From positions 59,309-123,308 of the forward strand of contig JAJEKV010000658.1 of assembly GCA_021234155.1 (NCBI GenBank): DNA of 64,000 nt, given 5' to 3'. Below are positions 11,002 to 23,690 of the stretch, in pieces. The number at the start of each line of letters is the position of its first letter. The stretch's first letter is position 1. The notes beneath the pieces are model-generated. The model was given only the letters and a program-made list of their open reading frames with translations. It was not told the origin of the DNA and searched no databases. The DNA comes from Isoetes taiwanensis (lineage: Eukaryota; Streptophyta; Lycopodiopsida; Isoetales; Isoetaceae). Made by a program: the position numbers and the translations under genes.

Positions 11002-14000
11002 TCATGTCTTAGCCCCTGTGTTGGAACTGCGAACATTGTATTGTTCATGAACTCTTTGACGGTTTTCCAACCACCACTGTTCTGCCTGTTTTTCACTGAA
11101 ACGTTTACGGCTGCAAAGTCCAAAACAAGATTGCATAAGCAATACGTTTTTATGCTAAAAAAATTATGCACAGAGAACACATACCTAAACCTTACTCGGC
11201 GTAAATCCCTTAGGCCACCTGGTAAAGCACAAAGTGTTATATAAACACCAGGTTGATCTTGCTCTACCCATTCTGCTTCAGCCTCAGCACCCCCTCCATT
11301 TTCAGATGAGGCGGCCCGGATACCAGTTTCCCTATTTGTTCTGGCTGTTTCAGGTCTATCAACTTCACTGTCTGATGTTCCAGAATGTGCAATATATCTG
11401 CTCGGTAGACCAGATACAGCCTCGCGTGGACTGTTTATTCCATTTGAACCAATATCCCTCAAAGTAGATGCTGGTGAGTTCCCGTTGTATTTGAAATGGT
11501 TAGAAAGATTGCCTTCTTCATGTGCATCCGTAACACCTATTGGTTGGAGCCCATTTGGTATGTCTTGGGAATAGAGGGGGACCAGTCCAGGTCTGGGATG
11601 CCGGTAAGAGCCTGCAGGCACCCTTTCCGCCATATCTTTCAGCTGTAACATAAAGAATCAAAGCTGTCAGACCTCAATTAATATTATCCTAATTCGTATG
11701 CAAGGCAAACCTGACAACAAAGAGTTGCAAAAATCATGGATGTACAAATTTGAACAAGTATTTCTGATATCAATCAATTAAACTTCTGGAGCATACCGTA
11801 ATCGTAAGCTTAATCAAACATATCTCACAAAGCAAGCAATTATTCGTAATTGAGCAGACTAACCTGTGCAGTAAGTGACTTGATCACTTCCTTAGCAGCT
11901 TGACACTTTGCTGTTTCCTCTCCAGCCATGGCAATGGCTTCCTGCACCTGCCGAGCTGAGTGTTGCAGTTCCATGTCCTTCAGCTGAAGTCTGTTTGTGA
12001 GTTCCTCAATCTGAATATTAACAAGTATTAATCCAAGAGATCCTAATGATTTGGTAATGCCAAACAAATACTGCATGTAAGGAAACTAAAACAGACAGAT
12101 AACAAGAATAACAAAGTGAATTTCAACGTCAAAAGTCCATGGTTGAGTGATGTCCAAATGCATTTTATAATGTGGCTGGCCACTGCCAAGCAGGTCTCCA
12201 ATTGCCACTTCCAGACCACATGAAAGCTTGTTGTATCTTTGATTAGCATCACAAAAGTATGTCATACAGCTGCAGAAAGAACTCATAGTAACAACATGCT
12301 CAGGCTAATCTATCCCTACTATACATCAAGCTTCAAAACAAATATAATTCGTACCTGCGCTCTTAGTTTCAGCATCTCTTGATTTAGGACTTCATTGGTC
12401 CTTTTTAGATCCTCAAGTATAGATTTTGAAGCTGTTAGCCCCCCCAAAGTGGGCGTTGGCGTCGTTGAACGAGGTGGGCTGGGCCTCCTCGACAGTGGGG
12501 AGACACTCCTAGAGACACTCCTCGAGGGTGGTACTGAAGCAGCTGAGGTAGCTACTGTCATTGGTACAACATTTGGATTGAAAAATGCTGGGATATCCAC
12601 GGCACCCCAGGTCTCAAATATAGGAACGCCTTCATCAATGGATGGCTCAAGCTTCAGCTGTTTTGCTCCTCCCTTCATTTCATTCAACTTTGCCTGTTCC
12701 ATTGTGAAACCCTTCACTGATGATGGAGGTGGCTTAGGAACTTTAAATTCTACTTTATCTGCCTTGTCTCTAATATCCCCTGGTCGCCGTACCATAACAT
12801 TCCTCTTAGCAGATGCTGCAGTACAAACTGTCCCACCATCAATACCTTTCTTGAGTTTCAAGAAACATGGATCACATACTCGATATGTTTTATTTGGATT
12901 TGGAGCTAATGATGCTTTCAGAGATTTCCTGGCACTGCACGAGTGGCAGAAAGCATGACCACAGTTGTAGCAGTTATGCCGCTTTCTAGTGAAACCAAAT
13001 GCTTGTCTGCAACCTGAGCACACAGACTGATCCGCACCGGATACCCACTTGTGTAAGCATATTGCAGCTGTAAAACTGGACCCACATGCAACACTTTTTA
13101 CCTGTTTGTCCTTTAAGGCCTCCACCAAAGTTGGCAAGTTTCTGTCAAGAACATCCCCGTGCCCAAGACGGCCATTTGCTCCCTTTCCCCAAGTAAATAC
13201 CTCAGTCTTACCAGTTAGGACGGCCACATGATATGCTCCACAAGAAATCTCTTCCACAAATGCATCTGCCAATCTTCCTTCTACCAAGCCTGGGAGCTTC
13301 CCATCAGCACGTGGATTTCCCAATTGACCATAGATTGAACTTCCCATGGTGAAAACTCGGCCAGCTGTTGTTAAAGATATTGTAAGGCTGTGTCCACAAG
13401 CAACTTGCCTAAAGTTGTAATCGACGAGTGCTGCTACACAAGTGGGAACAAGCTTTTGCTCCTTGTCTCCATGTCCAAGACGACCTTTATCTCCATCACC
13501 CCATGTAAAGAGTTTCCCAGATGAACAATTACTGGAATTTGTATAGCCTACCATAACCTCCACAACAGCAGCAGTATGCCACACACCGCATGCAACTCTG
13601 ACTGTTTTCAGGCCCTTCAAAGATTCAATCTCCCTGGGCAAGGAAATGCTTTTACGATCTCCATGTCCAAGTACCCCAAATGTTCCATCGCCAAAGGTGA
13701 ATAGTTGGCCTGCAGATGTAACAAGCGCTGTGTGCCAGGGGCCACAAGCAACTGAGGAAACTCGAATTCCCTCCAAGGGTCCACCAACCCTTTTTGGCAT
13801 CCAGTGACTTATGTTATTGCCATGACCCAAAAGACCATAACTGTGTGTACCATCTCCCCATGTATACAGATCCCCAGACAGGGATATCGCACAAGTATGA
13901 TATTCGCCACAAGCTACAAGCTCGGTATTGGTGGTGGCCAAAGCATCTATTAGACGCGGATGTGGCACATCAACGTCAACACCATGGCCAAGACGACCAC

Positions 14001-16161
14001 CAGACTCTTCCCCCCAGCAAAAAACTTCCCCCTGCTTTGTAACCAATGCAGCATGCTTTGCACCACATGCAATATTATGAACATCTAAGACTACTGCTGA
14101 CTCCAAACCTTTTGGTAGAAGAGCATCAACCTTTATTCCTGCCCCCATACCAACTGGATATACACCACCACCTAGGATTCCTTCACCAATGCCTTCACCC
14201 CACATGAAAACATCTCCTAATGCATCCCCTTCATCCTGAGCAGAGCCCTGGCTAGAAGAACTTACGGCACTTGACATGCTTACTCGAAAGGCATCCATAG
14301 GAAAACCTCTTAATTGCGTATTCAGAGAATCTGTTCCAACATCCGAGCCCACAGAGTGTAGAGACCCCGCCAAAGAACCAGAGTCAACAAAAAGTTTGCT
14401 GTCCAGTGAAGCAGAACCACCAAAACCTTTCTGTAAACCATGACGTGGAGGACTACCATATGGGCTTTGCATCTTATATGTATCTCCGCCATCCTACAGC
14501 AACCAGTTGTTGTTGGTGTAAGAACAAGCTTCCAAAAGAAGGAGATAAAATCTATTAACTAAAAGCCACATGAATGAAGTATAACATAAATGATCACATC
14601 TAGCTTTGTACAAAATAAGACACTATAAGTGGTTCCTAAACACCCAAATTCATCTTTAAGTTTCTAATTGTTCTAACAACACCAAATGGATCTTCCCACT
14701 ACGAACCACAGGAGAGTGGACTTTATTTGCAATCATCAAAAGTTCAAATATTATAAAAACGAGTGTTTTAGAGCAGACCTGTCGAAGATTTTCTGTACTA
14801 CCAAAAGGGGAACTTGCTGGTGAAATTCGAGACCAGGTTGCAGGGCTATTCACATCAGAAGACAGTCCTCCTTCACTTTTTGAATCAAACTTCAGCCGCG
14901 CTAGTTGACCACCAGGAAGGAGTGCTTTTAGACCAACAAACCACACCTCTGCTTCATCCTTGTCTTTACATATCTGATGATACAAGCAGAAGTAACTTGG
15001 TTTACATCACTTGGTTTTCCACGGAAAAAAAAACAATAAAGCATAAAAGAGCAGGCTGGTTATTTTCCTATAACCAAGACAGAAGCAGAATGGAGTAAAC
15101 AATTTTTCATGGCTTTTTCACGGCTTAACCTACGTAATGTTTGGCTTCCCATTACATCTGTTCTGCTGCATAACAGCAAGACTTTTGATCTATGTACATT
15201 AATCCAACTAGACAAATTCTTAAAACATAAAGATATGTCCTGGCCCCTGTGTCATGGAACAAATATAATGCCAAATGATGTGTTTTATTGTTCTCCATTG
15301 GTTACAACATGCACCTTCAAACTGGTCTGAGTAAATTCCCCTTCTAATTTTCTTGGGAAAGAGGAAGAAGCTAGCAAGTAGATATTCTATCACATAGATG
15401 CAAGGGCGTACCAGATCAAGTGACTGGTCACTGCCATAGATAAGGGAAAAGGACTGATATTCCTTCTCTGGTCGGGGGTACCTCTGGAAGTTTGCCTGAG
15501 ATTGAAAACAAAATTTTAACAAACAAGCTGCTGAATTCCTACAGCATAAAACACCCATTCCATGCTTACAGTCCTCTGACCGGGGACAATTCTTGTAACA
15601 GAATTCAATCTGAGATGCTTCTCCTCCTTCCCCGAAAACCAGATCAAGGTTGACTCATCCTGCAATATATACAATATATGTAAATCACAAGTCGCTAGAT
15701 TTAGAATCAAGGAACAAAATACAGAGCATAACTCACATTTAAAAGCCTGAAAGGACAAAATTTAGGTTTCCCTCGGCGGCCATACTTCAGCAACTGAGCA
15801 CCTTTTTTCAAAGCCGTGATAGCCTTTAAATGACGAAATTGAAGAGCACCAAATTAAAATAGTCCAGGATTATGATCTGACGAATAAAGCATGAGTTGCA
15901 ATTGCAATGCAGTGTAAAAGTAAGATTGTTTACAAATTCTGTCGCATATAGATTAGAAATCTGGCAAACATAAGCAGCCTCTAATAAACATATTACGAGT
16001 GCATCGCAAGACATGAGCATTTGGGCTTTATAATCAGCAATTTAATCACTGAAGCGAGATTACTAGATGGAAACCTATATTAAATTGTTTACAAAATTTT
16101 TTGCTAAATGCACCTGTTCAACGTCTCTCTCAAGAGGCCCATTGCGGCCAAGATCTGCCAT
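11002..16161 (-). CDS. PRAF-family protein: PH, RCC1 repeats, FYVE finger, BRX domain
   Basis: Nine coding exons on the minus strand join in frame to 1118 residues, the usual family size: 16161-16114, 15823-15737, 15659-15570, 15495-15412, 14973-14779, 14493-12355, 12010-11864, 11642-11185, 11110-11002. All introns are GT-AG; the last is 74 bp. Domains: PH-like, residues about 10-135 ([19 protein letters not shown]). Seven-bladed RCC1 region, about 260-646 ([13 protein letters not shown]-type repeats). FYVE zinc finger, about 650-717, with plant-type [10 protein letters not shown] in place of RRHHCR, plus RVC. Coiled coil, about 865-940. BRX, about 1054-1110 ([27 protein letters not shown]). 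Known family members bind phosphoinositides at membranes, may act on small GTPases through RCC1, and bind other BRX proteins. The start [16 protein letters not shown] is the family's usual N-terminus. No defects seen; the only apparently intact gene here. Confidence 0.93.
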
Positions 16162-18600
16162 CAGCGCGTACTGGCTTTTCAAAGCATGAAGACTACTAGC
16201 TCCTTCTGCCCTGTTGCAGCTTCCATGTCCAAAAAATAATGCTGGAAGTGTTTGCTAATTTCCCAGTTTCTAAACCCATTTCCACATTAGTTATCTAGGA
16301 TCCACAAGCCACTATAGTCCGCATAATCTTCATTTTTCAGCACCATCACTCCACAGCAAACTTATTATGCAAGCCCTCTTCCTCCTTAGCATAACATTCG
16401 GTGTTTATCCCAGCTAAAATCATCCGCAAACTCGTCCAAGTTTGTTACTCCTGGAGTTTTCCTCCATGCCATGCCTATACCTAACTCTCATCTCTTATTT
16501 CACATGGTTCGTGCCAATCAAAAACATCAATTTTTTATGCCAGTGTCTGCCAAGCCACCATCCATCCAATTTCCCGAATGCCGACTTCCTCATAGACGAT
16601 TATGGAATACCCATTACACGCCTTTCTTCGTACTCACTATGGTAAAGTTTTTGCCTAAAACTGAATAAAAAAATACAATCTGTCTAATCAGCTGCGGTAA
16701 AACTCGCCCTAAACAGAGATGTTCTTCTACTGTCTGTGTCTCTCCGATCTTCCCAAACCAAATGTGCATTACTTTCTTTCGGTTTTGATGCCAGAAGCTT
16801 CCCAAAACCATCCATTTGCTCGCTTGACATCAGCGTAAGCGACGAACCCAGGAGCCCAAAGGATCGTTTGGCCATGGATCTATGGCCAGACTTGAATCCG
16901 CGGGTCCAGACAGGCGTGCACACGGCGGAAAGCTAAAGAATGATTGTTTATGCAGATTAAGAAAAAGGGTTGTCTCCCAAATTGTATAACCCCACAACTT
17001 TTCCAGCAGAGAAAAGCAGAGGCATTCTATGCCAGATCAGATCCGGTGGCCTCAGATTTACGCTGAAAAGCTTGATTGCAATTGGGTGCTATCCTAAATC
17101 CTATTCTTGTGTTTGATGGCAGGAGAAATCTAAACGTAGGAGCTAAATTGTGAAGAATTTTTGGGGATCCGCTCTCCTCTTTTCTAGAGCAGATGATCCT
17201 GGGAAATTAAAAATAAATAAAATCTACACTACTACGTATTGTTTGTTCCTCCTATGCCTAGAGAAAAATCAACAAAAAAGAAGAAACCCAGCCCAGGCTC
17301 CTTACTTCATTTTTATTAGTCTTTGTTTCTTTCCTAGTGTTGTGTTTTTTTCCCAATTTTCTTTCCTTGGTCTCCTTTTTTTTTTCTTTCATTGCCCATT
17401 GAACATCTTAAAGGCATTTCTTTTTCAAGTTGGGGTCCGACAACAAAGACATCATACTTACATATTATGGTCGCGCCGCTCCACGAAGATATTGTCGTCT
17501 TTCAAAAAGAAATGTATGACCTAGTCCTATAACTAGTTGTCATGGGGTACAAAGGATTTCTCTCTTCAAGGGATAATGGATAGCTTGTCCTTATAGGTGG
17601 TTAGCAATGTTGGAGAATCTGCTACAGCACTTCAAGTTGTACAGGGCAATTCAATTGTCACATGCGAAGAGCAATGCTATAAAGAGCACACATATACCTT
17701 CTTTGTGGGGCTTTGATTCATATGCATGATTAGCCCACACTTCCACCCAAGTTGTTCAGGGTTATATGCGAGAAGTACATCTTCCAAGTATATATGCGAC
17801 CAATATTCTATGTTATTTCCATTTCCAATCGACTTGTTTCAAATGACAAATATACCTAACATATGTTTCTACATTCTACAACATTACCTATAGGGACTAT
17901 AACTTCGTCACGTTAACCTATTTCAAAATGGAATGCACTAAATACTAGACAATGTTGGGTTAAAACTAGGGTAAACCATGAAAATCGTGCATAGTCCACA
18001 AAATTGTAGTTATAACATGATGACACCGTTGGACTATGTCACAAATATCTTGGTGTTTTTTAACGCGAAGGTGTCTAGTATTTATAGGGATAGCTTCAAG
18101 ATATCCAAATTGTAGTTCCTATTCTACAGTTACAATTTAGATGAAAGAGCATAAATGCTTCTAAAAGCATTTTACGTGTAGCACATTTTAATAAGATCTT
18201 TCTAGACTAAGAAAATGGTGCCTTTCAGGTGATTGTTACAGAATATAAATGTAACTTGGTCAGAATATGAGTATGAAGGTTGAAAACCTAACTGGAGAAA
18301 GCATGAGGCGCTAGGGACGAGCGCCAAAATGGTAAGGTAAGGTGAAGGTGAACATTGAAACAGAATGGTAACAGATCAGGCTGGAAAGGGGCCATCATTG
18401 GCCCATACAGTGACAGGGACAGGGACAGAAGAGGTAGGACCAGAGGGCAGGGTTGCTGTGGCTAAAGGATTAGACAAGACTGAGGGGACAGAAACATACG
18501 ATGGAAATATGGCAGATGACAATATTTGGCTGCAATTTAAAGGACTATTTGGAAAGCTATCCAATCAAATGCAGACCCAGATCTTTGAAATTGTAGAGTA
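16162..18600. other. 5' flank of the PRAF gene and spacer
   Basis: The region must hold the PRAF 5' UTR and promoter on the minus strand. I cannot place a transcription start or a TATA box with confidence. A more GC-balanced block at 16680-16930 could be part of the leader. From 17300 to 17420 the plus strand is pyrimidine-rich. The rest (17520-18360) is AT-rich without coding signals. A short plus-strand open frame at 18365-18601 precedes the pogo remnant and is not recognisable. Confidence 0.4.
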
Positions 18601-18602
18601 GA

Positions 18603-20500
18603 CGCGCCCTTATTTCCAAACAAGAAAAGAAACAGGAGTTAGGGTCATAGGACGGAAAGGAGCTAGACAGATTTCAGAGAGAACCATGAAGAATCGTGAA
18701 TGGCTCACGGTATGCTGCTGTGTTTCTGCTGCAGGTGTGAAGCTACCATCTCTTTATGTGCTTAAAGGTAAAAGAGCTAGAGATGATTATATTGATGGAT
18801 GTGAACCAGATGCTGCAATGGCGATGCAACAAAAAGCATGGATGACTAATGCTTTGTTTAGAAATTGGATTGATCATTTTAGATCTAAAGTTCCAGGAGG
18901 AGTGTCAAAGGACAACCTACATTTGCTTATCCTTGAGGGCCGTGGCAGCCATTTAGCTGTTGAGACATTAACCTATGCTTCATCTATTGGCCTTGAAATT
19001 TTAAGATTGCCACCTCACACTAGTCATAGGTTACAGCCCCTTGATGTTTCATGTTTTAGACCTTTCAAGGAAGCTTTTAGAAATGCTAGGCACAGGTATT
19101 GTATGCATCATGACCATGTCGACCCTCATAAGGAGGATCTGATTGCCCTTGTAAGTGAGGCCCTTGAGTTATCATTAACTCCTTCTAAATAATCTCTGGA
19201 TTCAAAAAAACAGGAGTTTGGCCTTTGAATCCCTCAATGCCAGTGCCTGAACTTGCTAGAAGATATTTTGTCTTCCAAGACAATGAAAATGATACTCCAT
19301 TGGATCACTTAGTAGGCCCTGTTTCTGAGGCAGCAGCAGAAGAGGAAGAAGCAGCAGAAGTGGCATCAGCAGAAATGCAAGGGACTGAACCAAGAGTTAG
19401 ATCTAGAAGAACATTTATTCCAAAAGATATTAAGGAAACTTTGCTGGTTACTAAAGCAGACGTCGTAGCTAAGTTGCAACAAGAGGAAATTGAGAAACAA
19501 GAAAAGAAAAAGCTAGAGAGAAAGCAGCCGAGAGAAAGAAAGCTCAAATGGAAGAGAAGAAGAAACTCAAAGAGCAAAAGCAAAAGGAGAAACAGGAAAG
19601 GCAGAAACAGAGAGAGGTGGCAAAGGAGAAAAAGAGGACGGAAAAAGAGGCACAAAAGGGCAAGGGAAGGAAGAAAAAGGTAAATTATGTAAATTTTGTT
19701 TTGCTTTTCAGTTTTTTAAGTCTATTTCAATTCTTGATTCTGTTACTTTCACTTTCAATCTATTTTAGATCTTTATTCTTAAACTTTCTGTGCCCTTTTT
19801 GCAGGTTGCAAGGAAAGAAGACATAGCTTCTTTGGAAGAAAATGAATGGCGTATGATAGTCTTACCCTGGATTGGGGGGATCCCGGAGGTGTGATCCCAG
19901 AGGACGGGATCCCTGAGGACGTGTGATCCCGGAGGACGGAATCCCCCTTACTGCGCAGTAACTGCGCAAATGTTTTGGCCCTTGAAAGGAAAAATGGGGC
20001 AGATTTCGTGTGGGATTTTCTCCCTTGATCTGCAACCAAATCGAATAGGGTCAGTTCGAGGATGGTCGGAATGGGCTGGATCAGAGGCGCAGGTAGGAGC
20101 AAGGGAGGAATCGAAGCGAGCGCCGCTGTTATCAGTAAGCTTCAATCCCGCTGAAAATCAGCCCTAAACTACGCAGTAACCCATTAACTGCGCAGTTGAC
20201 TGTGTGATCCCGGAGGACGGGATCTTTTCTGATGGTGATCCCGGAGAACGGGATCACCACCTCCGGGATCCCCCAATCCAGGGTAAGACTATCCTAAGCC
20301 AAAATGAACCACTAGAAGTCGTGGAAGCTAATGTTCTAATTCATAATGAAGATGCAAACATATTAGTTGAAATCCCTATTTGTAATGCAGGTGATACTTT
20401 ACATATACAATGGAAGAGTTTTAAGATGATCAGCCAGATTTTGGACCTCAAATCAACAATCAAGCAAATGCCAATGTGTTAGAAGAAACACATGAATTTT
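18603..20500 (+). pseudogene. pogo-type (DDE_1) transposase pseudogene
   Basis: The stretch RVIGRKGARQISERTMKNRE then TVCCCVSAAGVKLPSLYV is the middle of the pogo/Tigger DDE_1 domain. The second catalytic block reads LILEGRGSH where the family has L-D-G-H-x-S-H, so the Asp is Glu. The third block, LPPHTSHRLQPLDVSCFRPF, keeps its Asp. The first acidic residue and the N-terminal DNA-binding domains are absent. A stop at 19190 and shift precede the normal continuation TGVWPLNPS (about 19212). A Lys/Glu-rich coiled tail follows, then a GT-AG intron-like gap (19681-19804). The frame then resumes and is interrupted at 19855 by a TIR element, continuing at about 20294 (NEPLEVVEANVLIH). Not functional. 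Confidence 0.8.
19855..20293. mobile_element. Non-autonomous TIR element (MITE-like) inside the pogo pseudogene
   Basis: Both ends carry a ~45-bp terminal inverted repeat. The left end, after the TA at 19857-19858, reads GTCTTACCCTGGATTGGGGG; the right end (to 20289, before TA at 20290-20291) is its reverse complement with about one base of difference. A TA duplication at both ends fits Tc1/mariner-pogo insertion; outer GA/TC bases extend the palindrome. Inside each end are repeated palindromic GATCCCGGAGGACGGGATC modules and ACTGCGCAGT motifs. There is no coding capacity. It is GC-richer than its surroundings. Confidence 0.85.
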
Positions 20501-21747
20501 CAGAAATTTCTGATAGGACAGCCAAGAGGTTGAGGTATATAAATTCATTGTATTCTCAAGGTTACGTTATGAACTGAATTGTTTTTGCTGCTGGCATTGA
20601 AATCTTGCAATGTTTTCAGTTTTGGAATTAGCATGTTACCAAGTTAGCCCAGTTATTATCTTTATTTTATGCTTTCAGATCTGCTTTGGAGTCTTCTTCA
20701 ATAACATCTAGAACCTGAGTTCTTTAAATTCAAATTTTCCTTTTGTTTGACATTTTTAAGTTCTTTCTAATGCTTGGTCTCTATGATGCAGGTTTGAATG
20801 TTGGAACTTGGTGTTGTTTAACATCAATTGGGGTTCCATTCCTCTTATTCAACTTTGGTTTATTAGATCTTTAGATATCTTATTGTTTTCATAAAAGGGA
20901 AAGTAATGAACTGTTTTAGATGCAGTTATGAACTACGGGATGAATCTGTGCACCAAATAAGGTTGCAGACTGAACCAAATCTGCACCAACAAAGGGTAGA
21001 ATCTGCACAAAACTTGAGCATCAAATATGAACCATCTTTGTCTGAAAAAACCCAAATTTCAAGGGCTCATTGCTATTGGCAGAATTGTCAAATCTTGGGA
21101 GTGATGGATAGAATTTCCTTCAGGCTTTCCAATGGCTCTTTAAACGTGGAATTTAGAGTGCTAAATGAGAAGCTACGGCCTTCATAATGCTTAAGTGGAC
21201 CAACACCAGCACCTCTACTCTACGAACATTAACAGAGACTAGAAGAAAGGGATGTGGAGATAAAAATAGCTTTTTTTTGCATGCGGAGACTGGTTGATAC
21301 CAGTGATGGCAGAAGGGAGCAGAACTAGAATGCAAATAATGTCACCAATTCAAATGCAAAGCCATCTGGTGCAGCCGATTCTGGATCGAGTTAATGAGGA
21401 GCAAGGATCGATCCTGAGGAAGCAAGAATGGAAAATCAAGCATGAATTCAAAGTTATTCCTACTCTTCAACATTTGTTGTGCCGAATAGATTGAAGCAAC
21501 TACAATCAAGGGCTGTAATAGGATGTATTAGACACAAAGATATCAAGCTCAGCCTCATTAAATCGGAACTGGTGAGGCTGAACAAGAATATCAAAATTGT
21601 GGGATTATATTGATTGGCGTTTCCATATTTTGTGGTTGAATGCGGTAATGGCAATACTGTACAATCATACTTAAGCAGGGAACAATCTACAAGGCAAATA
21701 CCCAGTTCTATTTCCAGAAATGGGATCCCAAATTTGACCCATAGAAT
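20501..21747 (+). other. Spacer, pogo 3' flank and probable LINE 5' region
   Basis: 20500-20900 is T-rich with intron- or UTR-like character and no coding signal. From about 20906 short open pieces on the plus strand lead towards the LINE ORF1 region. The 5' end of the LINE is not marked by any feature I can see. Confidence 0.35.
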
Positions 21748-22610
21748 TTGGAGAAATTATTCCACCCGGCTTCATGCTTAGTACAGGGACTCAGCCCAAT
21801 GTACTGGCATGAGGACATTTTCAAGGAGCTTTTCGGGAAGGTTGGAGACTATATAGGATGGAAAGCTGTTCCTGAGAGAGCACCAAGAATCTGGGTACAC
21901 TTAGATCTTCTACGGCCCATCCCAAATGTGGGGATACAAGGATTTTCTTAGAGAAAACAGAATCCTTAAATTAAGTTGGCAAGGTCTCTCTGCGCCAAGA
22001 ATATGTGTGGACTCTGTCTACATGGAGGTGGGGTGTGTAATGGGAAATGGATGAAAGAAATAATCCTGACACCTCCAATAGCTGAACTTCCACGTAAAAT
22101 TATTGGAAATCAATGGACCAAAATCAACAAGAGTAGCAAAAAAAAAAAAACAAGAATGGCAGTGCGTATAAGAAAGCTAGGAAAAAAAGGCAAGGGAGCT
22201 CAAGAAAAGAAGAACCGGGAGAAACATGAAGCTCTAAAAGTGAGGAAAGAATAGAGAAAGAAAGTGGAACATAACAGACTAGCAAATCAGATCAAAGTCA
22301 TTGTTAGTCTAATTGACCCGGAATTAGAGGATTCTAATAAATCTATAAGACCAATCGGACCAAAGAAAGATAAAGGGAAGGAAATGATCCAAAAAGATAG
22401 TATGGAAATTACTCCTGCCCACCTAATAAGGAGTAATTCTTTACTAATATATGGACCAGCCCTTCCCGTAATAAATGAATTTCCTGATTCCACTGATTCT
22501 GACATAACTGAAGGAGGAACTACATTACTAAAAGAAGAAGGTTCAAAGGTTAAATCCCAGTTATTCCCCATGCCATGTATTTCCATGAAAATGAAGAAGA
22601 ATTAGACCCT
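21748..22610 (+). pseudogene. LINE ORF1-like region, broken
   Basis: The segment LSPMYWHEDIFKELFGKVGD then APRIWVHLDLLRPIPN has the pattern of the DUF4283-type N-terminal domain of plant L1 ORF1 proteins (Y-W-H...G...R-I-x-V-x-x-D-L-x-x-P-x-P). A stop follows at 21949. A Lys-rich stretch (21976-22254) and an acidic linker (22264-22605) come next in other frames. It sits directly upstream of the endonuclease region, as in plant L1 elements. Confidence 0.55.
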
Positions 22611-23059
22611 AAAATGCTGATATCCTATTGGAAATTATGGAAAAAATGAGGAGCTTCAAAAGATTGAATAGATGGAAATTGTTCACGAAACCCCAGCAGA
22701 GGATCAAGCAGGTATGACTAGAGATAACTATAAATTCTTCACAAGGTCACCTATGATAGGAGTTCCGATAGCCAGTCCTCGGAAGAAGGTACCCAAGAGT
22801 GAATGTGTCAATCATTGAAGAAACAATGGAAGAGGGTAATAAAATAAATACCAATGACTTTATAAGTCTCCCAGGAAGCCAAGATATGGTAATGGAAAAG
22901 ACACAGTTTCTTATAAGTCCACCTGACCTAAGAATGGATATCCAATCCAATGTTCCTACTAAGTTCTGGTGGCCAAGAGGTGTCAACCACCCAAACAATG
23001 GAGTCTCCAACCAATTCAGAAAACAACAGAGGTGCTGGCATTGCTAATGATGATGAGGT

Positions 23060-23690
23060 AGACAAATTCTAGAGGGCCATCAAAGGCCCTCTCAAAAGGA
23101 AAAGAGCATTAATTTCTTTAAAAGAAATGAGGGCAAATATATTGTTATTACAAGAACATAGGATGCCTGACTTTGAAGCAAAATGCTAGAAGGGGATTCA
23201 GTATGGTCTCAAGCTGATGGTACTAAGGGAAGGATATGTATGATATGGAAAGGATTTCAATGTATTTACAAATTCCTACACCCTTAAAGGCTGATGGACA
23301 ATAGCAGTCTTGATTAAAGGGAAGGAACAGATGGGCATTATAAATGTGTATGCATCTACTGATTCAGGGGAGAGAGCTAAACAATGGATCAACATCAGGC
23401 AATGGATTGATGCCAAGAATTTAAGAAATATCTTAATGACTGAGGACTTCAATAATACTCCCTGTTGGGACCAGAAATTGGGGAAGAAGCTAAATATATC
23501 TAGAAAAGAAAGGGAGGCATGGAATTTGTTGATGGAGAACTTAAACTATATACCTCCCTCATCCTCCAATGTGTACTCCTGGTGTAACAAAAAGAAAGGG
23601 GATCAGAGAACTTATTGTCTTTTAGATAGATTTTACATGCAAAATAAGTCAATAGAATCATGGGATAGTGTCAACTATTTCTTGTGATAT
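23060..23690 (+). pseudogene. LINE apurinic/endonuclease (EEP) domain
   Basis: The frame begins with SLKEMRANILLLQEHRMPD (the catalytic Glu block LQE), then GIINVYASTDSGERAKQW (the N-x-Y block). ILMTEDFNNTPCW follows; the family has G-D-F-N, here E-D-F-N. It ends with YSWCN and LDRFYM, the usual L-D-R-x block. Stops lie between the first block and the rest (about 23190-23300). This is the target-nicking nuclease of L1-type elements. Confidence 0.75.

Noticed and set aside
11185-11651. Long single frame running through the last intron of the PRAF gene with a different C-terminus
   Set aside because: The BRX domain is completed only by splicing 11184-11111 with GT-AG ends. Read-through would replace the conserved EQWWLEN and EQYNVR segment.
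12395-12958. 187-codon plus-strand frame opposite the PRAF coding exon
   Set aside because: Antisense shadow of a real coding exon with no domain of its own.
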